NCBI GenBank assembly: GCA_013180625.2
Contig: SNVD02012321.1
Coordinates: 186,001-250,000 of the forward strand
DNA length: 64,000 nt
Direction: 5' to 3'
Source: Boswellia sacra
Taxonomy: Eukaryota; Streptophyta; Magnoliopsida; Sapindales; Burseraceae
Position numbers and translations under genes: made by a program. Positions 35,581-49,186 of this stretch are shown here, in pieces. Below the pieces are notes generated by a model. It worked only from the letters and a program-made list of their open reading frames with translations, had not been told where the DNA came from and searched no databases. Each line of letters opens with the position of its first letter. Position 1 is the stretch's first letter.

Positions 35581-35588
35581 TATATAAA
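35581..35588 (+). promoter_or_regulatory. Probable TATA box of the glutaredoxin-DEP-DUF547 gene
   Basis: TATATAAA lies 156 bp upstream of the ATG at 35737, a normal distance for a plant gene with a leader of about 120 bp. It is the clearest TATA match in the upstream region. Confidence 0.6.
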
Positions 35589-35736
35589 TGCTTTTAAAGC
35601 ATCCTAAATATTCTCATCCATAAAAGCTTAAAAGCCTCTCCGATATCATCGCGAGCACGTTCCAAAGCCTTTTGTTTTCTTTCCACTCATTTTCTCAACC
35701 TCTGATGATGGTTATGTTTCCGTTTAAACGGTGAAA

Positions 35737-38700
35737 ATGGAACCATCTGAGACGTTGTTGCCGAAAACCGAGATATCGGAGAGATTCGGAAGGAACAACA
35801 ACGAGAGCATTCTTCCCAACGTCTCCTCCGAGAATCCCTCCCCTATTTCAAATTCAAACGGTCACCACGACGTCGTTCTGCATAACGGTAATAATAATAT
35901 TAATAATATTAATAATAATCGTGTCGGTCCGGCTCCGGAAGATGAAGAAGCTTATGCTAGCAAAGAAGCAGAACGAGGAGAAGGAGATTTTTCAATGAAG
36001 GAACTTGAATCGGAAAAGATCAACGGTTATTATTGTATCGGAATCATTCAACCTCATTCTCAGCTACCAAAGCCTGAGGCTCCGCCAGGCCTTTCACCTC
36101 CTCCGCCACGTGATCAGTCATCGCCCGACAATTCGTTCAACATGGACATGCCAAAGATCGGAAAGTTCCTTCGCGAGAGAAGCAACAACTTCTCCGCCGC
36201 TATCGCGAAGAAGCTCTCGTCTTTCAAAGAGGAAGAGAGGGACAAAGATCCCGACAAGGCCGACGAGGTGACTCAGTTCGAACTCTCCGGACTCAAAGTG
36301 ATAGTGAACCAGAAGAACGACGAGGAGCAGAGCGAGATGAAAGGACGGATAAGCTTCTTCTCCAGATCCAACTGCCGCGACTGCACCGCCGTGCGGACCT
36401 TCTTCAGGCAGAAAGGATTGAAATTCGTTGAAATAAATGTTGATGTTTTTCCTCAACGAGAGAAGGAGCTGATTCGGAGGACCGGAACCTCGGAGGTGCC
36501 GCAGATATTCGTGAACGAGAAGCCTTTCGGAGGCTTGGTGGCCTTAAACTCGTTGAGGAACAGCGGGACGTTTGACCAGCGATTCAAGGAAATGCTGGGG
36601 AGGAAATGTTCGGGCGATGCACCTGCACCGCCAGTGTACGGTTTTGATGATCACGATGAGGAGGAACGGACGGACGAGATGTTGGCGATTGTTAAGGTGT
36701 TGAGACAGAAGCTGCCAATCCAGGACCGTCTGATGAAGATGAAGATTGTCAAGAATTGCTTTGCTGGGAGTGAGATGGTGGAAGTGATCATTCAGCACTT
36801 TGACTGCGGCAGGAAGAAGGTATCGTTACCGTTGGTTTCTCATTTACTTTTGCATTATCAGATTGATGATCGTTACGATCCCGCAAGTCCATTTCATATG
36901 ATAACATGCCACTTATCTGATCACTGTCAACTATGAATATATGTATTTTTTTTAACTTTTACTCGATTTTTTGCAATTAAAATATCCAAATTTTAAGCCA
37001 ACTTACCATTATATCCTTTAAATATTATAGTAAAACATTGCTTAACCAACTAAACTGTTATCTCAATTCACTTTTAAGTAAATATAAATTTGTATAATCT
37101 ATCACGATTTATTTTGCAATATAAATCATAGGGTTAGTTTCTTACCTTTCGTTGCCTTTCGAATTATAAGATTAGAGCATCTGATTGATCTCCCAGTTGA
37201 AACTGACCTAAAAGATGAGGTTCGATATGAAAGTTTGAGTTATTAAAAAAAACTCTACTTGAAAAACTAGGAAATATTAAATAGTATTTTGGTAGATTTT
37301 TATTAAATTTAGTTATTTATGATATGTCACATAGATTATTAGTTTTTCATATTTTATACATAGACTATAAAATCTTGAAGGGTATCATAGTAATATTATT
37401 TTTAAAATTTGGTTATTTATGTATGTCCAAGATCTTGAAGGTGATGTACGAAATTGCTAATGTCGTGTTAGTTGTGAAAAAGGTTATTTTTGTCCTATAT
37501 CTTTTTAAAATAAAGAATACTAAACTTGGATAGGGAGTAGGCGGTTGAGGGATTGATTTATAAATGTTTTTTTCCATGGTAAAAATGAAAAGGTATTATT
37601 TGCTGTTGGCAACATTGATGATGGAAAGCACGTGGGGGAGATGATGAGAACAATAGATAACTACCTCGTTTTATGAGAATAAATAAATGATTAAATTATT
37701 TTGTTTGTTTAATAGGCCATGAAATTATTGGTTAGTCACCATTACGGGCGTTGTTAGTCACCGTTATGGCAGTTCATTTTTTTTATAATATTCTAAGTAA
37801 ATTTACAATTTTTAATTGGGTTAACTTACCGTATGCTTCAAGGTATATTTAAAATTATTTAAAAAGTTAGCAATTGATAAATAATAATGTCGACTCTTTT
37901 AGATGATAAATTATTTTTCAATAATTAACATTTTTAATTTTCAGCATGAATTTTTAGAGCATATGTATTAAGGAATAAAACTATGAATAAGAAATATATT
38001 AGTAATAGTTGTGTTAAGTTTATGTATATATGTGAATGACTATGATAATTAATGTCTCTTTATAACTCTATTCCCTAATTACTAATTTGTGATAAAGAAA
38101 AAAAAAAAGAAGATAGATATGAACAAACAAACAAAAAATAGAAGAGTTTGCTAAGATGTCTACCTATAAGAAACTTAAAATGATAAGTAACTAATGTTGA
38201 GTTACTATTAAGAAAATCAAATTTATTAATTATTAATAAAATATTTCTTATAATGGCAAGTAACATTTATTACTTATCTTTCTTGGCATCTTAAATAATG
38301 TTCTAAGATAACCAATTACAAAATGTGATGAATTTTTTGCCATTTTGTATATAGAATGCGTTTACAATGTCAATATTTATACGTAATAACTTATCTCAGG
38401 AGAATCTTATTCTTATAGTATGAAAGTTTAATTGCATTAATTTTATATTGCTAACTAATCAAACCTAGTCCTAATATGCTAATATTTAACGCAAAACTGT
38501 TTGAAGCAACGTTTAAATTTCCTTTTCTCTATTAACTCTAATTATTTGACTTCACATTCTGAGTCATTGATTGCTTAATATTTAAGGCGAAAGTAATAGT
38601 GGACCACATTTTTCTTTCCTTTCTTTGGACTAAATCCAACGAGTCAAAATAATTACTTAAAGAGATTGAGAAGTTGGTGTTTTTTTGGGGTCCCATATCA

Positions 38701-41074
38701 TCATATCACAGTCCAATGCTAGCTCACTCAACTCATCCCATATAAAAGTAGGAACTGGCAAGTTATAGGCTTTATTGTTTGTGGTCCAAATTTTACATTT
38801 CCATGTTTCCATAATTGAAATCTTACGACAATTCCTATTTATTATACTATTTTGACAATTAAAATCACCTTTATGCGTCATAACTCATAATTTTACACTA
38901 ATCTAGTTCACATGGAAAAACATGTAGGCCATTGACATTGGAAAGCAGCTGAGCGAGAAGCATTTCATCCATCATGTTTTTGGGTAAGAACTCTTCTGTG
39001 GAATAGATTGCAAAACTTGATAGTCATAAGAAGTTGTGCTAATTAAAGATTAACTTAATTTCTACTCAAAAGACATTGGGGAAGTTTTCAATGATAAGTA
39101 ATAAATGATTTTAACTTTCTTAACCGGTAAGATGATTATTAAGTTTCTATTAACTTTTTCCTTATTGACTTAATTTTTGGTGTAGGCAAAATGGCTTTGT
39201 GGATGGAAACCACTTTTATCGTTTCCTTGAGCATGAACCATATATTCCAAAGTGCTATAACTTTCGGGGATCTACAAATGATTGTGAACCTAAGCCTGCT
39301 GGTTTGGTTGGAGAAAGACTTAACAAGATAATGTCCGCCATACTTGAATCTTATGCCTCTGATGACAGGTGCCATGTTGACTATGTGGGCATCAGCAAAA
39401 GTGAGGAATTCAGGAGGTATTGCTTACTGCTCTCTCTTCTCATTAATGTATTTTTAAGTCTATTCATGGTTTCGTTTCCATCTCAGAGTCGCAGAGTTTA
39501 TTAATCCTTATTTCACATTTTGATGAAGAAACATTAGAAAATAATTTACTTCTTGCCAATTGATGTGTTCAATTCTATTCTCCACCACAACCCCCTACCC
39601 TGTCTCCTGCTTTTTGCATTAGTGTATATTGATATGTCGTCAAAGCCTGCCTTTTACCTACTTTTATTTTCAACTTTCTTCGTGCTTCATATGCAAGTAA
39701 GCGACGGAAAAGATTGAGATGGCTGCTATGCTAGATTAAAGGCAACTTAAATCGGATCCTTGAGAAGGTTCTAATTTAACTCAATCAAGATTCTAGGCAA
39801 AAGATTGTAGATTGTAGTTCTTTCAGAGTCTTTCTAATAGACCTTCAAATCATACACCAATGGAAAAATAAAGTAAATAAATGAAAACAAAATTCCTATT
39901 TTCTCTTCCTACCAAATGTAAAAGATTAACAAATAAAATATTTCCTATTTCAACGAGATTAGTGGAACTTGTTGGAAAAGTAAATTAACCATTTATTGTA
40001 TTATGATAACAGAAAATGAACTGTCACTTTATGATACCAATAGTTAGGAGTTGATAATATTGTTCGGTAATATTAGTTTGTAATCTTGTACTACAGTTTA
40101 CATGATACATTGTATCCATGACTGCAGATATCTCAATCTGGGTCAAGATCTTCATAGAGTGGACCTATTTGCACTTTCTCCAGATGAGAAATTGGCATTC
40201 TTCTTGAACTTATACAATGCCATGGTCATCCATGCCATAATTAGGATAGGTCATCCAGAGGGAGTAATTGAGAGGAAGTCATTCTTTTCTGATTTCCAGT
40301 ATGTGGTCGGAGGGTATGCCTATTCCTTGAGTACAATAAAGAATGGAATCCTGAGAAACAATCGGAGAGGTAACTACTCCTTGGTCAAGCCATTTGGTGC
40401 TGGAGACAGGCGCCTAGAGGTAAACTACTTATCATGATCATCCTTATACTGACGTCTAAAAGATAGTTTCATCCGATTCACATAACTTTTTATTTGTTAT
40501 TAAATAAAATGGCAGCTTTCTCCTCTCAAAATGAATCCTTTGATCCATTTTGGGCTATGCAATGGTTCAAGGTCAAGTCCTACGGTTAGGTTTTTCACAC
40601 CTCAAGGAGTTGAGGCTCAACTAAGAGCTGCCACAAGAGAGTTCTTCCAAAAGGGTGGAATGGAGGTGAACTTGGAGAAGAGGACAGTATATCTCTCACG
40701 GATCCTCAAGTGGTAACCATTTTAATCTATTTGAACTTTAATTATTTATGTTACTGGTTTGAGATCATTATCGAGTTAGTGACAACCCTTGCAACGGGGT
40801 CTCTAATTATAATTGATCAAATTCGAAGTTGTTATCATCCTCTACTGCATGATAATTGAATTTTATCTCCTCTTAAAGCATGGATTGATTTATGTAAATT
40901 TGTATAATTTTTGTACGCAGGTCTAATGCGGATTTCGGGCAGGAAAAAGAAATCCTGATGTGGATACTCAATTATTTGGATGCAACGAAAGCAGGGCTCT
41001 TGACCCACTTAATGGGTGACGCTGGTCCTATGAATGTAGTATATCACAACTATGATTGGTCTATAAATTCTTGA
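35737..41074 (+). CDS. Glutaredoxin-DEP-DUF547 protein, six exons
   Basis: Exons: 35737-36819, 38928-38983, 39186-39416, 40128-40419, 40516-40712 and 40921-41074. All have GT-AG borders and consistent phase, giving 670 aa. The start is in the context aaaATGg. Residues 1 to about 200 are low-complexity (Asn and acidic runs). A glutaredoxin-like fold follows, with CRDC at 213-216 and EVPQIFVN. A DEP domain begins near 318 and crosses exons 1-3 (KHFIHHVFG in exon 2, GNHFYRFLEHEP in exon 3). DUF547 covers exons 4-5 (LAFFLNLYNAMVIHA). The C-terminus is near YHNYDWSINS. This architecture is conserved in land plants, annotated as electron carrier/protein disulfide oxidoreductase; the biochemical role is not settled. 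No stop or frameshift interrupts it, so it is likely functional. A broken second copy lies at 55820-59870. Confidence 0.93.
36820..38927 (+). other. Intron 1 of the glutaredoxin-DEP-DUF547 gene
   Basis: The 2.1-kb intron runs from AAG|GTATCG to GTAG|GCCATT. Reading through the donor reaches a stop at 36934-36936, which makes exon 1 look like a complete gene. I see no mobile element or nested gene inside. Confidence 0.85.
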
Positions 41075-43312
41075 CCATCTGTCTGGTCCAAATGTGTGGA
41101 AATATAGGCAAGAGAAAAGAATACATAATAGAGCGCTTTTGTTGGGTAGGATGATTTAATTTGTATATAAAGATGTTGAAAGGTGAACACTTGGAAGCCC
41201 TGAGCAGAGGCGTTTTGAAATTGAAAATAGAATAGTTAAGAGTGATTTACAGGCAGAAAAGAACATTTATACTTTTCTCCTTCTCATTCAAATCTGTTGA
41301 TAAGATATCTTGTCATTGATCATGACAGGCGTTGAACCTTCAAATCCCACGGACCATGTTAAGGCTAAATAAACTTGGTGTTTCACTACTTTTCTTGACC
41401 TGTTTTGATTACCATTTAAATTATGACGTATGACTGTGACTGAAGATTATTATTACATATATAAACTTTCTATATAAATTAATATAACATATAACAGAAA
41501 AAATATATATTTTTTAAAAGAACAATTGCATGGCAACCAAATAAGATTATATTAGTGTTGCTGGGTGTTTTTTGTTTTCTCTACCATGTTTTTCTTTGGA
41601 GACACAAGAGGAATCTCTTTGCAGTCCCTTGTCCACAATGGGGCATTTGGATCACCTCTTGGCAGATGTCCTACGCCACTCTATGACATTTGCTTTGGTG
41701 AACGTTCTCATATATGGGCCTGCACCTTCCTTCTTGGGCTTTACTGGTTGTTAAGGTACTTATGGGCCTTGCGATCTCAACTCTTTTTGAGTTGGTTTCT
41801 AGATCATTCTTTGGGCCTTAGTGTGCTTCTCAAGTTCCTGGGTTGGCCTTAAATTAAGGAATAACAATAGGCTTATGTGAATAAGTTTGCACATGTGAAA
41901 TCATTCTACATTGAACTATGGTGATCGGTGTCTTTTGAACAAAAATCCTATAAATGGGCACAAATTAATAAAACGAAGTAAATCTAAATATAGGCTGTTA
42001 TGAATTGGGGAATTTGGCCGGATGCCCTTTCCCCGAAAAAGTTTATGTAATGTGTAACCCAGATTTCTGATTTTTTTAGATTTTTGGCCCAAGTAAACCT
42101 TACCTCTTTTATAAACCTATAAAACATTGTCTTCACACACTTAATTCACCAACCAACGAAGCTCAATACTAGAAGAAAACCGGTGAGCACGGAGAAATCC
42201 AACCTACAGTTTCCGGTGAATAGTTAAGTTTCCTTTAATTGTAATTAAATTTCGATTAATTGTAATTAAGCAACACCCAACGTCATGAAGGCCATAGTCA
42301 ATAGTATCCCTTAATCCCTTCTTCCTGATATCAGTGAAAAGGACTTTATATATAGCTTGGGTTGACTTTAATTTGCCGATGTATTTTCTCCATTTAATGA
42401 GACGATGTATAAACGAAAAAGGTCTTAAAGTGGGTTGCCGCACCGGGTTATTGCGTGCGTTTGTTCAGAAATGTCATATCACATGTGTATTCGTTTTAAA
42501 TTCAATCAATCATAATTCTAGTTTGTCACATAAAAGATAAAACAAATGGGCATATGTAAAATGCTATTATTGGTAGACATTTTAATAAATGATTTTCAAT
42601 GTCAATGTACTATAAAAGATGTGTCCATGTAACTCAACCATCTTAACATGATGATACATTACAAGTTTTGTTAATGATTGCTAAAGATTTGAGATGAAAT
42701 TTCTCCCAAGGACTTCCTATTATTTCAGCCTCCCTCAAGCTCAAGAGTGTCTTCGTGATATTAAGCTTGCCCGGTGGATATTCAAATCTGTCTCTAGCAA
42801 GAGATGTTGAGAAGATATCTGAAATTTGATCTGCGGCAGGAACATATACGAATCTCTCAACTATTCTTTCTTCGTACTTTGCTAGAGACAGTGAAAGTGG
42901 AATTGGACATGAGATAAAATTCTTTTATGATAGAAATTAAGGTCCTAAGTAACTGACAAGAAGATTAAACAGAGGAACCCAATGAGCAATGACTTGACGA
43001 ACTATCGACATACAATATTTTATATTCTTTTGTGAACTTCCAGTTGCATGAATTCAACATACATTGTTAAAGAAACGGTGTCAACCCAAAAAACTAGCTT
43101 ATTAGGTGGAGGGATAATTCTGTTTATAAATTTAAGACCTTCCATCACAATTATATAATATAAGGAATCTTAACAATGGGGCTTACAAATACAAGGAGAG
43201 ATGCAAGTTTGAAATGACTTTGTCACCTTTTCTAGGACGGTACCACCCTAAACCAAACAATGTAAGATATAAAGGTCTCCGGATAGCTGTTGGTGCACTC
43301 TTGCATGACGTG
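41075..43312. other. 3' flank of the DUF547 gene, duplicated at 50272-52340
   Basis: No intact gene. About 41560-42020 aligns closely with 50272-50316 joined to 51606-52020. About 42720-42960 aligns with 52130-52340. A reading frame at 41565-41852 is open here but has stops in the second copy, so I do not take it as coding. Confidence 0.65.
42700..43000 (-). pseudogene. Remnant of a copia RNase H C-terminus
   Basis: On the - strand the text translates to ...FVYVPAADQISDIFST... and ...GKLNITKTLLSLREAE. This resembles the end of a copia polyprotein, where 'VPADQIADIFTK' and an 'LR.KL' motif are usual. The fragment is short and isolated, and a similar fragment lies at about 52130-52260, within the second copy of this segment. 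It is therefore older than the duplication. Confidence 0.5.
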
Positions 43313-43317
43313 ATTAT

Positions 43318-43896
43318 TGTTATTGAAAAATATTATTAATTTATCAAATGACACATGCTCAATCAATATTATAAACAAATATATTAAATAAACAAATAAC
43401 AAAATAAATAACAAACGTAACAACTATAAAAGCAAGTTAGAAAAATCTGGTTTGTGCTATGAGAGGCACGCGTAAAGCGTTGTCCTAAAGCCAAAGAGTC
43501 ATTCCCTTCATGCGGGTAAAAGATGGTCCTCAAGGGCTCCAAGATACAACCTAACAGCTCTCAGCCACTCTCCTCGATGAGCACGATCACCGGTAGAATA
43601 TGAACCAGTCTTTCAAGTCGTAGTTGCAAAATTGTAGAATTTTGGAATTGAAAATGGGGAAGTGATGGCTTTGATGATTAGTCTCTAGAAATTGAACCTA
43701 AAGACCTCCTTATATACTAGTGTCCTAGACATTGTAACCTATATGATTAATAGTGTAACTCCTATAACATAATGTGCATATAAATTATATAACCTACTAA
43801 TAAAATCAAATTTTATAACTCATGCAATGAATTTTGTAACTCATGCACAATTAGGTTTTATAACTCATAAAATTGAAAACCTTTTTTATTCCAACA
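43318..43896 (-). repeat. 3' LTR of the second copia element
   Basis: It is 579 bp and carries 28 bp (about 43729-43756) that the other LTR lacks. The adjoining sequence at 43897-43915 is the polypurine tract when read on - (ccttttt gtgaggga). Confidence 0.93.
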
Positions 43897-44468
43897 ATCC
43901 CTCACAAAAAGGTTTGAAATTTAAAAAATTAATTTTGCAACTTTATATTACGCAATCAATGTAGGTGCCTTTCGAGCTTGAACCTACACTTAGTGTTGAT
44001 AGCATCTATTTGAGGTACCTGAGTGAACTATGTCTTGAACTCGGTTCCTTGACCAAACTTCAAGCTATCACACGCATAATATCGACAAAGACTTGGTTCT
44101 TGCGGGTTAGCGCTATTAAAGACCATGCGCTCAATCTTGATTCTCATGAGAGTTTTTAGAAGACAGCTCAATCTTCATGGTCGCGGCCTCACGACGACTC
44201 TCACTTAGGTAAGTCCTCCAAAGGTATATGTGACCTATACCTTGCAAGAAAATGCTTGCCTTGGACTTATTCAAGGCAAATATACCTTTCCTTAATATCA
44301 CATATAAAACACTTTTGCCTTAGGGATGAACTAGAGTATATCTTCTCAAAGATATCTCCATAATAGTAATGCTTAATAAGTCACGCAATATGGATTGTTT
44401 CTATCCATTGAACCTCCTTCATGGGATCTCCAATCACAGAGGTTGGGTTACCTCCCTAGGTGACTCCC

Positions 44469-47400
44469 TTATGAGCTTAGGCCCATCCCCCTCGACAATT
44501 CTTTAGTAGCTTTCAAGGAAAGCTCTTTAGTTAACTGATCAGCAATATTTAACTCAGACTTAATAAACTCTAAAGTTACAATGACATTGCCTAAAAGACT
44601 TCTCACAGACTTGTATCTCACTCTTATATGTCTGCTCATCTTTTTGTTGGTGTGAGTTTGCTTCACCAAATCTATAACTGCTTTACAATCACAATGTATA
44701 GGAATAGATGATATATTCCTAACCACCAAAGGCATTTCCATGAAAAGACTCTTGATCCATTCAGCTTCTTTACAAGTGGTGTCTAAAGCTATGAGTTCAG
44801 ACTCCATAGTACTTCTAGAAATCAAGGTTTGTTTCTTCGAACTCCAAGATATAGCTGCTCCTCCTAAAAGAAACATGTAACCACTTGTGGATTTAACATC
44901 TATATTGTTTGTAATCCAATTAGCATCACTATATCCTTCGATAACATTTGGAAATCCTTTATAGCATAAAGAGTAATCAACTGTTCCTTTAAGATATTTA
45001 CACACTCTTTCTAAAACAAGCCAGTGCTCTTCACTAGGATTATGAGTATATCTACTAAGTCTACCCACTGCATATGATATATCAGGCCTAGTTTTATTTG
45101 CTATGTATAACAAAGATCTTATAATTTGAGAATACCTTAATTAAGACACTGGTTCCCCTTGATTCTTCTTTAACTCAATCTTAGAATCATAAGGAGAAGA
45201 TACCGACTTAGAATCAAAGTATCAAAACTTTTTTTAACATTTTCTCAATAGAATTTTTTTTTTGATCTAAAGTAATACCCTTAGAAGTCTTCTTTATTCT
45301 CATGCCTAGAATCATATTTGCTTCACCCAAATCTTTCATATCAAAGTTTCTAGACAAATAGGATTTTACATCATTTATTATCTCCAAATTCGATCCAAAA
45401 ATCAAAATATCATCTACATATAAACTCAAAATAACGTGTGCTCCATTAATCCATTAATCTCTTTATAATATACGCACATATCATGTTCATTAATCATAAA
45501 TCCATAACTTAAAACTACTTCATCAAACTTCTCATGCCATTGTTTTGGAGCTTGCTTTAGACCATAAAGAGACTTAACTAACCTACAAACTTTGTGTTCT
45601 TGTCCTTTCACTATAAAACCTTCAGGTTGTTTCATATAAATTTCTTCATCTAAATTTCCATTTAGAAAAGCAGTCTTTACATCCATTTGATGAATAACTA
45701 AATTATGTATAGAAGCTAAAGCTATCAAAATCCTAATTGTTGTGATACTAGAAACTGGTGAGTAAGTATCAAAATAGTCTATTCCTTCTCTTTGTGTAAA
45801 TCCTTTTGCTACTAGCCTTGCCTTATACTTATCTATAGAACCATCCGATTTCAACTTCTTTCTAAAGACCCATTTACAATCTATTGCTTTGTTCCCAGGT
45901 GGAAGATCCACTAAAACCCAAGTGTTGTTTTGAATTATAGATTCAAATTCACTATTTATAGCTTCCTTCCAAAAAAGGGGCATCAATGGAAGTTACAGCT
46001 TCTTTATAAGAACTAGGATCTCCTTCCACCAAGTAAGTATAAAAGTCTTCTCCAAAATTCTTTTTTTTTCTAGGCCTTTTACTCCTCCTAGGTTCAACTT
46101 GTGATTCATCAACTGATAAATTTGTAAGTGTTTTCTCATTATCTATTGAAGTAGATGGACCACAAATAGTTTTTTGAACTCTAGTCCTAAAAGGAAAAAT
46201 ATCTTCAAAATAAGTAGCTTCTCTAGCTTCTATGATTGTGTTATTAGATATTCCACTCACTTCAGAATTTATAACTAAAAATCTATTTGCACTTCTATTT
46301 TGGGCGTATCTAATAAAAACTGCATCTATTGTTTTTTGCCCTATTTTCTTTCTCTTAGGCTCAGGTATACCAACCTTCGCTAAGCACCCCCACACTTTAA
46401 GGATTTTAGGATTAGGAACTCTTCTTTTCCAAATTTCATAAGGAGTTTTCTGTAAGTCCTTAATCGTTATTCTATTCAATATAAAACATGCGGATAATAT
46501 TGCTTCCCCCCACAAATTATCTGGTAAACCAGAACTTAACAACATAGAATTCACCATATCCATCAAAGTTCTATTTTTCCTCTCAGCAACCCCATTAGAT
46601 TGTGGTGAGTAAGGTGGAGTTAACTCATGAATAATACCATTCTCTTCACAAAAAATACTTAAAGCACTTAAAGTATATTCACCTCCTCTATCAGATCTAA
46701 GCTTCTTAATTCTTTTATCTAATTGATTTTCTACCTCATTTTTGTATACTTTGAATTTATCAAATACCTCATCCTTAGTCTTAATCAAGTGTACATAACA
46801 ATATTTAGAACAATTATCAATAAATGTTACAAAATATCTATTTTCTCCTCTAGTTGGTGATCGATTAGAATCACAAACATCACTATGTATAAGTTCTAAA
46901 ACTTGAGTTGTCCTCTCAATCGACTTATAAGGCTTCCTAGGTTGTTTAGCTTGAACACAAATCTCACACTTGTGTTTAAAATCAATTATAGCTTTAGGCA
47001 CTAAGTCAAGATCCATCATTCTTTTGAGTTTCTTTAAAGACACATGTCCAAGTCTCCCATGCCAAACATTAGAAATTTCAATATTAAAAACTTTGGAAAC
47101 TTTATTAGATCTTGAAAAATTATTCAACTTAAATAAACCATCACAAACATAACCTTTACCAACAAATACATTATTTTTAGAGATTACAACTCCATTGGAC
47201 TCTAAAACAATTTTGTATCCTTGTTGAACTGAAGAAGACCCACTAACAAGATTTCTTCTCACTTCAGGAACATAACGCACTTCCTTGAGAATTAAAGTCT
47301 TTCCAGAGGTCATCTTCAATTCAATATCTCCAATCCCAAGTACTTGTGCGGTAGTATTATTGCCTAGGGTCACACTTCCTCCACTTGAGTTCTGATAATT

Positions 47401-48464
47401 TTTAAAATAACTTCTATCAGAACAAACATGAATATTCGCGCCTGAATCTAACCACCATTCATTATTTTCATAAGTAAAATTGACACTCAAAGAATTAGAA
47501 TTATTATACCTAATGAGAGGTTCATTTGGTTCACTTGGGCTTCCTTCTTCCAAGATATGTACTTGATCCTTTTGATCTTTATGATGTTGCTTGGGCTTAT
47601 GTTTGTAGGCTTCTGTCTTTTTGTAAAAACAATCCTTTGCCTCATGATTAGACCTTCCACAAACATAGCAAATCCTATCCCCTTTGCCTTCAGAATTCTT
47701 AGACCTATTATATTGATTATTCTTATTCTTAAAGCTCCTTCTCCTAAGTTGAAAACCATTTCTCTTATTGTTCTTGAAATTCCTTGTGTTTCAACTAAGT
47801 TTACTTTAGTACTTTCAATTTGATTAAAAGTACCAACTCTGTTATTTTCTTCAATTGTAAGTGAGTTAATCACTTGTGTTATGGAAAGAGTTCCTTGTCT
47901 ATGTTTTAAAGATTTGAAAAAATCAGACCAACTAGGAGGTAACTTCTCTATTAAACATGACACCTTAAAATCTTTACTAAGAGTCGTACCATTTTTCTCA
48001 ACTCTTCTCAAAAGTTCTTGGAACTCATGAATTTGATCTCTAATGGGCTTAGAATCTACCATTTTATAAAGATTAAAATTTGAAACAGCAAATCTATCTA
48101 GACTAGTGTCTTCTATTCCATAAACGGCTTCAAAAGTGTTCCACAATTCTAAGGCATTTGTGGTAGTTTCATAAACATCATAGAGATGATCTGATAAAGC
48201 ACTTAATATTCTATTGTGACAATGGTAATCTATCTCCTCTTTTGACATTTGAGTTGTGGAAGTAGAAGTGGAACTAGAGGATTCTTGGGTTGTAGATGTA
48301 TTACTAGGTTGACTAGATGGTTCACTAGGTTGACTAGTTGGTTCAATAGCGAAAATTAAACCTAGAACAGTGAGCCAATATTTCAATTGTCTTTGCCATC
48401 TCCTAAAATTTTGTCCATTAAATTTTTCAGGTTTTATACTATTTGCTTCCTCAATCTTATTCAT
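44469..48464 (-). pseudogene. copia gag-pol of the second element, frameshifted
   Basis: Gag starts at ATG 48464 (MNKIEEANSIKPEKFNG). A frameshift near 47790 separates gag from an intact CCHC knuckle CYVCGRSNHEAKDC (47670-47629), which is in the frame of the downstream part. Protease (WWLDSGA), the GAG-pre-integrase HLGHV-type region (WHGRLGHV) and integrase (HSDVC, DRGGEYT) lie in 47553-45952. A shift near 45980 leads to reverse transcriptase (45986-45426). Another near 45428 leads to the YVDD segment (45429-45214). One more shift and a TAA near 45140 precede RNase H (45113-44469, with SDANW and ETHT-like QTHTNKKMSRHI). It is dead by indels, unlike the element at 5013. Confidence 0.93.
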
Positions 48465-49004
48465 TGTCTTTGCACTAAAATATCTAAAAGTAAAGGAAAT
48501 AACTAATATAGATTTGCGCACAATATATAAAATAAATATCACAAAATATTCAATATACAATTAATAAAAATTTCAAACTAATTAAACAATTATTAGACAC
48601 TTATGAAAAATATGTAACCGTTAATTAAATTAAATAACTATTTTAAATTTGAAAACAAAATAAAACCGTTTAGAGTTTTTTAAACTAATAAATTAATAAA
48701 AGTTATAACAACTTTAGTATCATAAATGAGTTGTAATAGAAACTTAAATATTTAAGACAAAAGTAATGTAACTTTCAATTTATAAATAAAATTTAATGCA
48801 TTAAAATTGTAACAGAAACTTAAATATTAAAAAAAAATGTAACCTTGAGTTTTATAAATAAAATTTAATGTATTCAAAATTTCAAATTTTGTCTAAATAA
48901 TTTATTATACTATTGCAAATATAACTTCAAGTCTTAAATGAATTTAAAACAAACTTTAAGAAATAATTATGATATGTAGAAAAATACTTTGTGAGTCACC
49001 CTGC

Positions 49005-49039
<35 letters not shown>

Positions 49040-49186
49040 AAATCAAACCAACCAATGATTTATTAAATAAATATTATATTATAATAAATACACACAATTA
49101 TATAATTAGAATAAACAAATTAAAATTTATAAAATATATATACGAATATCAAAACAAATGAGTAGATATTGTCTTTGGCTTTAGAT

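Noticed and set aside
36118..36456. 112-aa frame on - within exon 1 of the glutaredoxin-DEP-DUF547 gene
   Set aside because: It is the antisense shadow of a well-supported exon.
35731..36936. Single-exon 401-aa gene starting at 35731
   Set aside because: The codon at 35731 is GTG; ATG is at 35737, and the last 39 codons read into intron 1 past a good donor at 36820.
41565..41852. 95-aa reading frame downstream of the DUF547 gene
   Set aside because: The paralogous sequence after 51614 has stops in the same frame and no domain is recognisable, so coding is unlikely.
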